This document shows, piece by piece, positions 7,122 to 13,506 of a DNA stretch of 16,520 nt (position 1 is the stretch's first letter; every line of letters begins with the position of its first letter). Below the pieces are notes generated by a model. It searched no databases. It saw only the letters and a list, made by a program, of their open reading frames with translations, and was not told the origin of the DNA. This stretch comes from CAXXIC01 sp964534355 (GTDB taxonomy: Bacteria > Bacteroidota > Bacteroidia > Bacteroidales > UBA7332), in the NCBI GenBank assembly GCA_964534355.1, contig CAZHNZ010000093.1, forward strand, positions 1 to 16,520, in the 5' to 3' direction. The translations under genes and the position numbers were made by a program.

Positions 7122-8423
7122 ATGAAATATTACAGCACCAACAAACAAGTACCGGTAGCCGATTTGCAGGAGACCGTAGTAAAAGGGCTGGCAGCCGACC
7201 GCGGCCTGTTTATGCCGGAGAAGATTAAAATACTTCCGGCAGAGTTTTACGAGAATATCGACAAAATGAGTTTTCAGGAAATTGCCTATGTGGTAGCCGA
7301 TGCATTCTTCGGCGAAGACATTGAAGCTGAGACGCTGAAAGCCATTGTATATGATACGCTGAGCTTCGATGCACCGGTTGTTCCTGTGAGCGAAGGCATA
7401 TACAGCCTGGAGCTATACCACGGTCCTACCCTGGCATTTAAAGATGTGGGCGGACGCTTTATGGCACGCTTGCTGGGCTATTTCATCAAAAAACAGGGAC
7501 AGAAAGATGTGAATGTACTGGTTGCCACCTCGGGCGATACGGGAAGCGCCGTAGCTAACGGTTTCCTGGGTGTAGAGGGCATTCATGTGTATGTTCTTTA
7601 TCCCAAAGGATTGGTGAGTCCGATTCAGGAGTGCCAGTTTACCACACTGGGGCAAAACATCACGGCTCTGGAAGTGGATGGAACTTTCGACGACTGTCAG
7701 GCACTGGTGAAATCGGCCTTTATGGATGAAGAGCTAAACGCAAAAATGAACCTGACATCGGCCAACTCGATAAACGTGGCGCGATTCCTGCCACAGGCAT
7801 TTTACTACTTCTACGCCTATGCTCAACTGAAAAAGATGGGCAAGGCCGATCAGGTGGTGATGTGCGTGCCAAGCGGAAACTTCGGCAACATCACAGCAGG
7901 TCTGTTTGGAAAGAAAATGGGATTGCCGGTTAAACGTTTCATAGCAGCCAACAACCGCAACGACATCTTCCTGCAATACCTCAACACCGGTGTTTATACC
8001 CCGAGACCTTCGGTTTCGACCATTGCCAACGCGATGGACGTGGGCGATCCGAGCAACTTTGCGCGGGTACTCGACCTCTACGACAACTCGTGGGAAGGTA
8101 TAAAAGCTGAAATCAGCGGATGCAGCTACAACGACGAGCAGATTGCTGAGACCGTGGCTGCTACTTACAAATCGACCGGATACCTGCTAGACCCGCACGG
8201 CGCTGTGGGCTACAAAGCACTCGAAGAATACCTGATGCCGGGCGAAACCGGCGTATTCCTCGAAACAGCTCACCCTGCCAAATTCCTCGAAACGGTGGAA
8301 AACATCATCGGCGAAAAGGTGGAAATTCCGCAAAAGCTGCAAGAGTTTATGAAAGGAACCAAACAGAGCGTGGAACTGGGCAAAGATTTTGCCGGATTCA
8401 AAGGGTATCTGATGGGGAAATAA
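7122..8423 (+). CDS. thrC: Threonine synthase
   Basis: This 433-residue PLP enzyme converts O-phosphohomoserine to threonine, the last pathway step. The N-terminus YYSTNKQVPVADLQETVVKGLAADRGLFMP is typical of the long (E. coli/yeast type) ThrC class. The PLP lysine is Lys107 in HGPTLAFKD, the phosphate loop follows as ATSGDTGSAVANG, and the VMCVPSGNFGNITAGLFGKKMG segment is diagnostic. Length agrees with E. coli ThrC (428). It is the third gene of the operon and is followed by a strong hairpin terminator, which closes a compact aspartate-to-threonine unit; aspartate-semialdehyde dehydrogenase must be encoded elsewhere. Confidence 0.97.
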   Translation: MKYYSTNKQVPVADLQETVVKGLAADRGLFMPEKIKILPAEFYENIDKMSFQEIAYVVADAFFGEDIEAETLKAIVYDTLSFDAPVVPVSEGIYSLELYHGPTLAFKDVGGRFMARLLGYFIKKQGQKDVNVLVATSGDTGSAVANGFLGVEGIHVYVLYPKGLVSPIQECQFTTLGQNITALEVDGTFDDCQALVKSAFMDEELNAKMNLTSANSINVARFLPQAFYYFYAYAQLKKMGKADQVVMCVPSGNFGNITAGLFGKKMGLPVKRFIAANNRNDIFLQYLNTGVYTPRPSVSTIANAMDVGDPSNFARVLDLYDNSWEGIKAEISGCSYNDEQIAETVAATYKSTGYLLDPHGAVGYKALEEYLMPGETGVFLETAHPAKFLETVENIIGEKVEIPQKLQEFMKGTKQSVELGKDFAGFKGYLMGK

Positions 8424-8457
8424 CGAATAATGTGTGAACTACACCATTGTTTGTATA

Positions 8458-8500
8458 AAACTAAAAGGGGCGCAAATCAAATTCGCGCCCCTTTTAGTTT
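8458..8500. terminator. Bidirectional terminator between thrC and the LruC gene
   Basis: A perfect 16-bp stem (8458-8473 with 8485-8500) with a GC-rich apex GGGGCGC/GCGCCCC, an 11-nt loop, and flanking A and T runs on both sides. It can stop the thr operon (+) and the convergent lipoprotein gene (-), whose stop codon is 24 nt beyond. Confidence 0.9.
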
Positions 8501-8523
8501 CAACAATATCTTTATTAAATTCT

Positions 8524-9738
8524 CTACTTAACTATCAGACCATTATCTGGATAATTCATCCAGTCTTGATTTGATTGACCATTACTTTTAGCCCAATCAA
8601 GGAATTTTGGATAAGCATCCCAAAAATGCACACATTCTTTGGGACACTTAAAATGAAATGGCAAATCTAATGTAAGAGGAATTGATATATTTTTCATTGC
8701 ATCATCAACATTCCCTTTTGTTGTCATATATGGAATTTCGTTATTTCGAATATTGTTAATAACTGAAAACCTAACAACTGGCGAGTACGTTGGGTCTGTA
8801 AAAGAAGTTAGTGTAATAGTTATTGGTTTTGCTATTTTATCAATTTTGTATGAATTTATAAACAGCCTATCATAGAAATGAAAGTAATTACCAAATGTTC
8901 TTGTCAAATCGTCAGTAATTGGAACTATTTCCCCAAATTTAAGTGAGCTTTCTAATCCACTATGAACATTAGATTCAGTAGAATCTGGATTAAAAGTAAA
9001 CATTGTATAATCTTTATAAATTGGATCATAATATCTATCTAATGAATCTAAATTCTTGTTGTAAAATTTTCCACCACTTACTTTAAACTTAGAGTTAGGT
9101 AATTGAACATGTGCAATTAAACCATAAGTATTAAAAGCACCAACACCCATAGCAATTGGGTTGATTGTAATTTGACAAGACATTAGTGTATCAGAAAGAG
9201 GATTTGAAAAGTTTAAATCCACAAGATTTTCACCATTGATTCTTACATAGCCATCAATTTTGGGTGTTCTCATTCGCGTCATTTTTATTGTATACTCAAA
9301 TGCAACATCATTAAAATCAAAATCACCACCATAAGGATAAGTGTCTTCTACGATAAACGTCCCATAAATATAAGTAGACGATATATTATAATAAGGTAAA
9401 TCTGCAGCTCTGTGAAGATAACCGTATTTTAATACTGTTGGTGCTTTCAATACTAATTTTTCAAATTGAGGTATTGTAAATGAATAATCACCAACGGGTA
9501 AATTTTCCGCAATGATATTATTGCGAGAATCATAGACATTTGTACCATTAGCAATCACCTTTACAGTTGAAACTTTCGTCAATGAGTCAAAAGTAAAGCT
9601 TTTAGGAATTCCCAACTTAGACCAATCATCTGTTTGTTGATTATCAATCGGATCATTGCTCAAAGGCATATCCATACATGAAAATAGTGAACTTGCAACA
9701 AGAGCAGTCACGAATAAATTTAAGAATTTTGTTTTCAT
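8524..9738 (-). CDS. LruC-domain surface lipoprotein
   Basis: This 404-residue protein starts at the ATG whose complement is 9736-9738; the upstream in-frame ATG (9762) would add eight polar residues before the signal peptide. KTKFLNLFVTALVASSLFSC is a lipoprotein signal with lipobox LFSC and Cys21. The hallmark GGDFDFNDVAFEY (acidic DFDFND at about 139-144) and the C-terminal DAYPKFLDWAKSNG...DWM match the LruC domain, known from Leptospira LruC and many Bacteroidota lipoproteins. The DxDxND cluster resembles a calcium site. It should sit in the outer membrane or on the cell surface; its ligand is unknown. It is a single gene, clearly AT-richer than the thr operon, suggesting an accessory or acquired locus. 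A weak TAATTTTG -7 match lies on its strand at 10001-10008. Confidence 0.8.
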   Translation of the reverse strand: MKTKFLNLFVTALVASSLFSCMDMPLSNDPIDNQQTDDWSKLGIPKSFTFDSLTKVSTVKVIANGTNVYDSRNNIIAENLPVGDYSFTIPQFEKLVLKAPTVLKYGYLHRAADLPYYNISSTYIYGTFIVEDTYPYGGDFDFNDVAFEYTIKMTRMRTPKIDGYVRINGENLVDLNFSNPLSDTLMSCQITINPIAMGVGAFNTYGLIAHVQLPNSKFKVSGGKFYNKNLDSLDRYYDPIYKDYTMFTFNPDSTESNVHSGLESSLKFGEIVPITDDLTRTFGNYFHFYDRLFINSYKIDKIAKPITITLTSFTDPTYSPVVRFSVINNIRNNEIPYMTTKGNVDDAMKNISIPLTLDLPFHFKCPKECVHFWDAYPKFLDWAKSNGQSNQDWMNYPDNGLIVK

Positions 9739-10158
9739 AAGTTTAATTTTACCCCTATCCAATTCCCCAAGTTTGGATTTACAAATAGAAAAGCGTGGGA
9801 ACAGTTAAATCTATCCGTTTTTATGTATCGCCAAACACCCACAACGCAGATAGACAACAGCCCCACGCCCTATGATGGACGTGAGCGCTATCGCTATCAT
9901 TCTTGCGTTGTTTTGAAATTGGCGATTTCCGAAAACAAGAATAATATCTAAAACGCTTTCCGTTTATTTTACATATTTTTAGTTAGTAATCTAACTGGCA
10001 CAAAATTAGATAAAATATTTTGAATATAAATATTATCTCACTACTATTTCTGTTAAATTATTTAGCTCAAAACAGGATTATTTCAAATTCCATAAATATA
10101 ATACTGACCAAACCCGCAATTCAGGCATAAAGGTTTCTGTTTTTTCTGATTAACCACC
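9739..10158. other. 420-bp non-coding stretch, AT-rich
   Basis: No supported gene. It contains the 170-bp nested palindrome described separately, a short ATCCAA/TTGGAT hairpin in the leader of the LruC gene (9757-9762/9773-9778), a 6-bp hairpin AGTTAG-TAAT-CTAACT (9981-9996), and a possible - strand -7 element at 10001-10008. I see nothing definite in 10010-10158. Confidence 0.6.
9790..9959. repeat. 170-bp nested imperfect palindrome, MITE-like or structured RNA
   Basis: Five arm pairs nest in order: AAAGCGT (9790-9796) with ACGCTTT (9953-9959); ATCGCCAA (9827-9834) with TTGGCGAT (9919-9926); ACAACGCA (9841-9848) with TGCGTTGT (9904-9911); GATAG (9849-9853) with CTATC (9894-9898); and CACGCCC (9864-9870) with GGACGTG (9877-9883, one mismatch) around TATGAT. 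It is GC-richer than its surroundings. The order and spacing make chance unlikely. It could be a miniature inverted-repeat element, a transposon remnant or a folded RNA; no protein-coding content is seen. Confidence 0.7.
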
Positions 10159-10244
10159 GTAAAAATAAGCATGATGAAAGAAAAATAATTGCTTAATCAA
10201 ACAAAAATGTAAAAATAAGATGTTTTTTTCAAGCTTATTTGTAC
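10159..10244 (+). repeat. Left 86-bp bracket module of the ATPase gene
   Basis: GTAAAAATAAG at 10159-10169 and again at 10209-10219, a reverse half-site CTTATTTGTAC at 10234-10244 (one mismatch), and a degenerate reverse half-site GCTTAAT at 10191-10197. The last pair forms a dyad with a 14-nt spacer that overlaps the start of the gene's -7 box. The module is mirrored, with the same spacings, after the gene at 11746-11831. Confidence 0.8.
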
Positions 10245-10249
10245 CTTTG
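10242..10249 (+). promoter_or_regulatory. -7 element of the ATPase/DUF4143 gene
   Basis: TACCTTTG fully matches TAnnTTTG; the -33 position (around 10219-10222) is poor. The predicted start near 10256 leaves a leader of about 13 nt and excludes the TTG start at 10239. The reverse half-site of the flanking dyad ends inside this box, so a bound protein would block it. Confidence 0.65.
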
Positions 10250-10268
10250 TGTAGAAATAAGAAATATT

Positions 10269-11726
10269 ATGGATAGAATTAATGTTATTCCAACATCGAA
10301 AAGGATAGAAAGATTGCAGTACGAAAACCCATGGTGGTTGACCGGACAAGTGCAACAGACCTACGTCGATATGTCGAAAAGGCTCTATTTCGATCTGTTT
10401 TATCCATTTGTAAAAGAGACAGAGATAAAAAGAGCCGTAGTATTAATGGGCCCAAGGCGAGTGGGCAAAACGGTAATGATGTACCATGCCATTCAGGAAC
10501 TGCTGAAAGAAAACGTATCGCCACAGCGGATTTTCTTTATTGGCATAGACAATCCGATTTACATGCATTTGGGTTTGGAAGAGATTCTGTTTCTGGCCAA
10601 AGATTCTGTACAAACGGATAGCCTGGAAGGTTGTTTTGTTTTCTTCGACGAGATACAGTACCTGAAAGACTGGGAACGCCATTTGAAAGTACTGGTCGAT
10701 TTATACCCCAAAACAAAATTTGTGGTTTCGGGCTCGGCAGCTGCCGCGCTGAAATTGCAGAGCACCGAAAGTGGTGCGGGCCGTTTTACCGATTTTATGT
10801 TGCCCCCGCTTACATTTCACGAATATATCCATCTGAAAGGGCTGACCCATCTTGTTCAGTCCAAATCGATTGTGTATGATGGAAAAGAGATTCCGTTTTT
10901 CACCACACACGACTACAAAGCCCTGAACAAAGAATTTTTTGATTACCTCAACTATGGGGGATATCCTGAGGTTGTGCTGTCGGAAAAGATACAAAAAGAT
11001 ATGGGCAGATATGTGAAAAGTGATATTGTAGATAAGGTATTGCTACGCGATTTACCAAGTTTATATGGTATAAAGGATGTGCAGGAGCTGAATAGTTTTT
11101 TCAGTTATCTGGCCTACAATACCGGCAATGAATTTTCGTTTGAGCGACTCACACAAGAGAGCGGGATACAGAAAGAGGTGATTAAGCGTTATCTCGAATA
11201 TCTCGAAGCGGCATTTTTGATCAAAGTGATACACAAAATAGACGATAATGCCAAGAAATTTAAACGAATAACGAATTTCAAGGTATACCTCACTAATCCA
11301 TCGCTCAGGACAGCGCTGTTTTCACCTATTCAAGAGACAGACAACGAGACCGGAAATATGGTGGAAACGGCCATATTTTCGCAGTGGATGCACCGGGAAA
11401 ATCTGGATTTGAAGTACGCCCGGTGGAAAATGGGAAGGTCGGAAGGTGAAGTTGATATTGTGCTGATAGACAATAAACTATTCAAACCACAATGGTGTGT
11501 AGAGATAAAATGGAGCAACCGGTATTTCAACCGGCCACAGGAACTGTGCAGTTTACTGCACTTTTGCAATCAGAATAAGTTCAAAGCCACACTCGTGACC
11601 ACGATGGACCAAACGGGTAACAAAACGGTGGATGATATCCAAATAACGTTTGTGCCGGCGGCTATTTATGCTTATAATATTGGGGTTATTACTTTGGTAC
11701 AAAAATCGAACTGGATGTATGAATAA
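10269..11726 (+). CDS. AAA ATPase with C-terminal DUF4143 PD-(D/E)XK-like domain
   Basis: This 485-residue protein belongs to the COG1373 type (AAA_14 plus DUF4143). Walker A is GPRRVGKT (61-68), Walker B is CFVFFDEIQ with Asp127/Glu128, and KFVVSGSAA fits the sensor-1 strand. The middle (about 230-330) has helical, winged-helix-like sequence (FSFERLTQESGIQKEVIKRYLEYLEAAFLI). The C-terminal part keeps E394-x-D396 and E412-I-K414 in the order of a PD-(D/E)XK nuclease core, consistent with the DUF4143 clan assignment. The family is multicopy in Bacteroidota and of unclear role; defence, DNA processing and mobility have all to be considered. It is a solitary gene with its own promoter, bracketed by inverted 86-bp modules. 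I chose ATG 10269 because an in-frame TTG at 10239 lies within promoter DNA. Confidence 0.9.
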   Translation: MDRINVIPTSKRIERLQYENPWWLTGQVQQTYVDMSKRLYFDLFYPFVKETEIKRAVVLMGPRRVGKTVMMYHAIQELLKENVSPQRIFFIGIDNPIYMHLGLEEILFLAKDSVQTDSLEGCFVFFDEIQYLKDWERHLKVLVDLYPKTKFVVSGSAAAALKLQSTESGAGRFTDFMLPPLTFHEYIHLKGLTHLVQSKSIVYDGKEIPFFTTHDYKALNKEFFDYLNYGGYPEVVLSEKIQKDMGRYVKSDIVDKVLLRDLPSLYGIKDVQELNSFFSYLAYNTGNEFSFERLTQESGIQKEVIKRYLEYLEAAFLIKVIHKIDDNAKKFKRITNFKVYLTNPSLRTALFSPIQETDNETGNMVETAIFSQWMHRENLDLKYARWKMGRSEGEVDIVLIDNKLFKPQWCVEIKWSNRYFNRPQELCSLLHFCNQNKFKATLVTTMDQTGNKTVDDIQITFVPAAIYAYNIGVITLVQKSNWMYE

Positions 11727-11745
11727 AACTATTGGCCAAGCACAT

Positions 11746-11831
11746 GTAAAAATAAGAAATTATTTTCAGGCTTATTTTTACATAAATGCAATAATAAGCA
11801 ATTTATTCGGAATATTTGATGTTATTTTTAC
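11746..11831 (-). repeat. Right 86-bp bracket module of the ATPase gene, inverted
   Basis: A 13-bp perfect dyad ATGTAAAAATAAG (11744-11756) and CTTATTTTTACAT (11771-11783) has a 14-nt spacer. Then exactly 40 nt separate it from TTATTTTTAC (11822-11831). These are the spacings of the left module read in reverse. The TTGCTTA core (TAAGCAA here) also falls at the same offset within the 40-nt segment. The dyad starts 17 nt after the stop codon and may also act as terminator. Confidence 0.8.
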
Positions 11832-11950
11832 AGATAGAGATCAGGTGAAAGTATAAGAGAGGAAGAAAGAGAAGAAGTAAGTGATAAACATTCGGGGTTG
11901 CATTATTGTTAGATTAAAACAAATTCAAATAAAGCACAAACAAAAAAAAT

Positions 11951-12205
11951 ATGAAGAAACTTACCCTGTTTATACAGCCCAATTGTCCGTTTTGCAAGAT
12001 GGCGCTGTCGTATATTGATGAATTGAAGCGTGATGGAAAGTATGCGCATATCGGGATTGAGGTAGTGGATGAGTTGGTAGAGGTGGAACGAGCTGATTCG
12101 TATGACTACTATTATGTTCCGACGTTTTATTTGGGTGATAAGAAGCTGCACGAGGGTGGAATTTATAAAAAAGAGGTGGCTGCTTTGTTCGACAGTTTGG
12201 GGTAA
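11951..12205 (+). CDS. Small glutaredoxin/thioredoxin-fold protein with CPFC motif
   Basis: This 84-residue single-domain protein begins MKKLTLFIQPNCPFC, placing the redox pair Cys12-Pro-Phe-Cys15 right after the first beta strand, as in glutaredoxins and NrdH-like proteins. The YVPTFYLG segment supplies the cis-proline loop, and the following KKLHEGGIYKKEVAALFDSLG completes the fold. No signal peptide, so cytoplasmic. Likely a small thiol-disulfide oxidoreductase; the electron donor and partner are unknown. It stands alone between the ATPase right bracket and a foldable repeat-like element. The 119 nt between the bracket and its start show no clear promoter or other signal. Confidence 0.87.
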   Translation: MKKLTLFIQPNCPFCKMALSYIDELKRDGKYAHIGIEVVDELVEVERADSYDYYYVPTFYLGDKKLHEGGIYKKEVAALFDSLG

Positions 12206-12218
12206 GGGTTTTGAATGC

Positions 12219-12360
12219 CGCGATATAAGTGGTAACTTCTGCGCGAGGGATAGAAGTGGAAAGCCCACAGCCGGCTACAACTGCCTGAAAATGAACATAA
12301 AGATGAACCGGCGAGGACTTGCAACGTATAGCCCGACCCGAGTAAGCGAGGGGCGCGACC
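12219..12360. repeat. Two-part structured intergenic element
   Basis: This GC-rich non-coding stretch follows the CPFC gene. Two 23-nt blocks (12244-12266 and 12312-12334) share CGAGG at the start, AGCCC at the end and 15 of 23 positions. Possible stems are ACTTCT (12235-12240) with AGAAGT (12252-12257), GTGG (12229-12232) with CCAC, GCCGG (12270-12274) with CCGGC (12308-12312), and GCCC/GGGC around 12331-12354. It resembles dispersed intergenic repeats I associate with Bacteroidota genomes, but I cannot name a family. A small RNA, a folded 3' UTR or an extragenic repeat are all possible. Confidence 0.55.
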
Positions 12361-12368
12361 TAAAAAAT

Positions 12369-12404
12369 AAAAAAGCGTTCACTAAATAAAGTGGACGCTT
12401 TTTT
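12369..12404. terminator. Bidirectional terminator between the CPFC gene and DUF5606
   Basis: A 14-bp stem (12369-12382 with 12391-12404, one G-T pair) with an 8-nt loop, GCGT/ACGC core, A-run before and T-run after. It suits termination from both sides of this convergent pair. Confidence 0.9.
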
Positions 12405-12423
12405 TATAATCGTTTTTTGCGGT

Positions 12424-12846
12424 TTACTCTGCAACAGAGGCTTCGGTTTCGGCCTCAGGCTGAGAAACGAAATCGGTCAGGTTGTTGGCCAACAAGAGAT
12501 TATACCATGATACAACTTTCTTGATATCAGCAGGATATACACGATCGCGCTCGTATGTGGGTAAAACTTCGGCAAAAAATGCACGCAAAGAGTTTTGGTT
12601 TTTCACATCGACGGTGAGCGGTTGTCCGTTTTGCATTTCGAAGATTGTCTGGAAAACTTCGCGCAAAGGTTTTTCGCCCTCTTCGGTATAGATAGCGATA
12701 TCGTTGAGAGAGATTACTTTGTCGCGGGAATGTGCAGGTGCTTTTTTGCCATCGAGTAACGACTCGACAATAAGTGCATTTTTACCCTGAGATACTAATT
12801 TAAAAAGACCGGGTTTGCCGGATATAGACAAAATTGTTTTCAACAT
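12424..12846 (-). CDS. DUF5606 domain-containing protein
   Basis: This 140-residue protein begins LKTILSISGKPGLFKLVSQGKNALIVESL, the signature of DUF5606, a family I know only from Bacteroidota. A helical central region follows (PLREVFQTIFEMQNG...LRAFFAEVLPTYERDRVYPADIKKVVSWYNLL), then an acidic, low-complexity tail (QPEAETEASVAE). There is no membrane segment or signal, so it is cytoplasmic. The function is unknown; the N-terminal part has a small beta-barrel, PUR- or Tudor-like look, which is only an impression. It lies downstream of coaE on the same strand but has its own very good promoter in the 87-nt gap. Confidence 0.88.
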   Translation of the reverse strand: MLKTILSISGKPGLFKLVSQGKNALIVESLLDGKKAPAHSRDKVISLNDIAIYTEEGEKPLREVFQTIFEMQNGQPLTVDVKNQNSLRAFFAEVLPTYERDRVYPADIKKVVSWYNLLLANNLTDFVSQPEAETEASVAE

Positions 12847-12872
12847 AGCTTTACATTTATATTTACGGGGCG

Positions 12873-12902
12873 CAAATATAAAAAGGAAAATCTAGTGTGC
12901 AA
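12873..12902 (-). promoter_or_regulatory. sigma-ABfr promoter of the DUF5606 gene
   Basis: On the - strand this reads TTG (12900-12902), 19 nt, then TATATTTG (12873-12880), a consensus-quality match. Transcription should start near 12866, giving a leader of about 20 nt. It makes the gene independent of the coaE operon. Confidence 0.75.
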
Positions 12903-12933
12903 AAGAGAATGTGTTTTAAAATGTTAACAAGGG

Positions 12934-13506
12934 CTATAAAACCGATAAAATAGAGAGAAGTTGTGGAATAATGGGTGTAATGTCGTTGTTTACGACGACA
13001 AAATCAGATAGCCGGATAAATTCGTCGTTGGAAATCTGATGGGCAATGCGGCTACGGATTTGGTCGGGATGCTGATGGTCGCGAAGGGCAGCTCTGTGAA
13101 TTCGGGTTTCGATGTCGGCAATGACGGCGATGTTTTTGTGGGTCACCTGATTGAGGCCTGAGGTAAAGAGGATGGCCGACTCGACAACAACGATGTGGCT
13201 GCTTTGAAGGTGTGCCCATGACAGGAAATCGGCACGAACAGCGGGGTGAACAAGCTGATTGAGTTGTGCGAGCAGGTGTGGCGAATGGAAAACCTGACTG
13301 CTGACAAACTGGCGGTTGAGCTGATTATTCTGGTATGCATCGGGGCCCAAAAGAGCAATTATACCGGCGCGAAGAGTTGGTGAGTCGTTCATCAGTCGAC
13401 GGCCGTGCAGATCGCAATTGTATACGGGAATACCGCACAGAGTAAAGAATCGGGCGACGACAGATTTTCCGCTGCCAATGCCGCCGGTGAGTCCGACGAT
13501 TGTCAT
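12934..13506 (-). CDS. coaE: Dephospho-CoA kinase
   Basis: This 190-residue enzyme phosphorylates the 3' hydroxyl of dephospho-CoA, the last step of coenzyme A synthesis, in the cytoplasm. The P-loop GGIGSGKS is at 8-15, directly after the first strand (MTIVGLT). The CoA-binding and lid parts are visible as VYNCDLHGRRLM and as IHRAALRDHQHPDQIRSRIAHQ. VVESAIL is the acidic strand. Length is normal (E. coli CoaE is 206). Its ATG overlaps the stop of the YbbR gene by 4 nt (13503-13506), so translation is probably coupled. It ends the nusB-yajC-ybbR-coaE series common in Bacteroidota. Confidence 0.95.
   Translation of the reverse strand: MTIVGLTGGIGSGKSVVARFFTLCGIPVYNCDLHGRRLMNDSPTLRAGIIALLGPDAYQNNQLNRQFVSSQVFHSPHLLAQLNQLVHPAVRADFLSWAHLQSSHIVVVESAILFTSGLNQVTHKNIAVIADIETRIHRAALRDHQHPDQIRSRIAHQISNDEFIRLSDFVVVNNDITPIIPQLLSILSVL

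Noticed and set aside
9841..9911. tRNA-like fold within the nested palindrome
   Set aside because: No T-loop GTTCGA motif, no acceptor stem with CCA, and the fold is one long hairpin rather than a cloverleaf.
9981..9996. AGTTAG-TAAT-CTAACT hairpin as terminator
   Set aside because: The T-run lies before it on the + strand and becomes an A-run after it on the - strand, the wrong polarity for termination. No gene ends there.
10239..10268. Upstream TTG start for the ATPase
   Set aside because: It falls before the -7 promoter box at 10242-10249, so it would not be transcribed.
10159..11831. CRISPR array
   Set aside because: The GTAAAAATAAG repeats are only 11 bp, occur in both orientations and flank a gene; there are no regular spacers and no cas genes.
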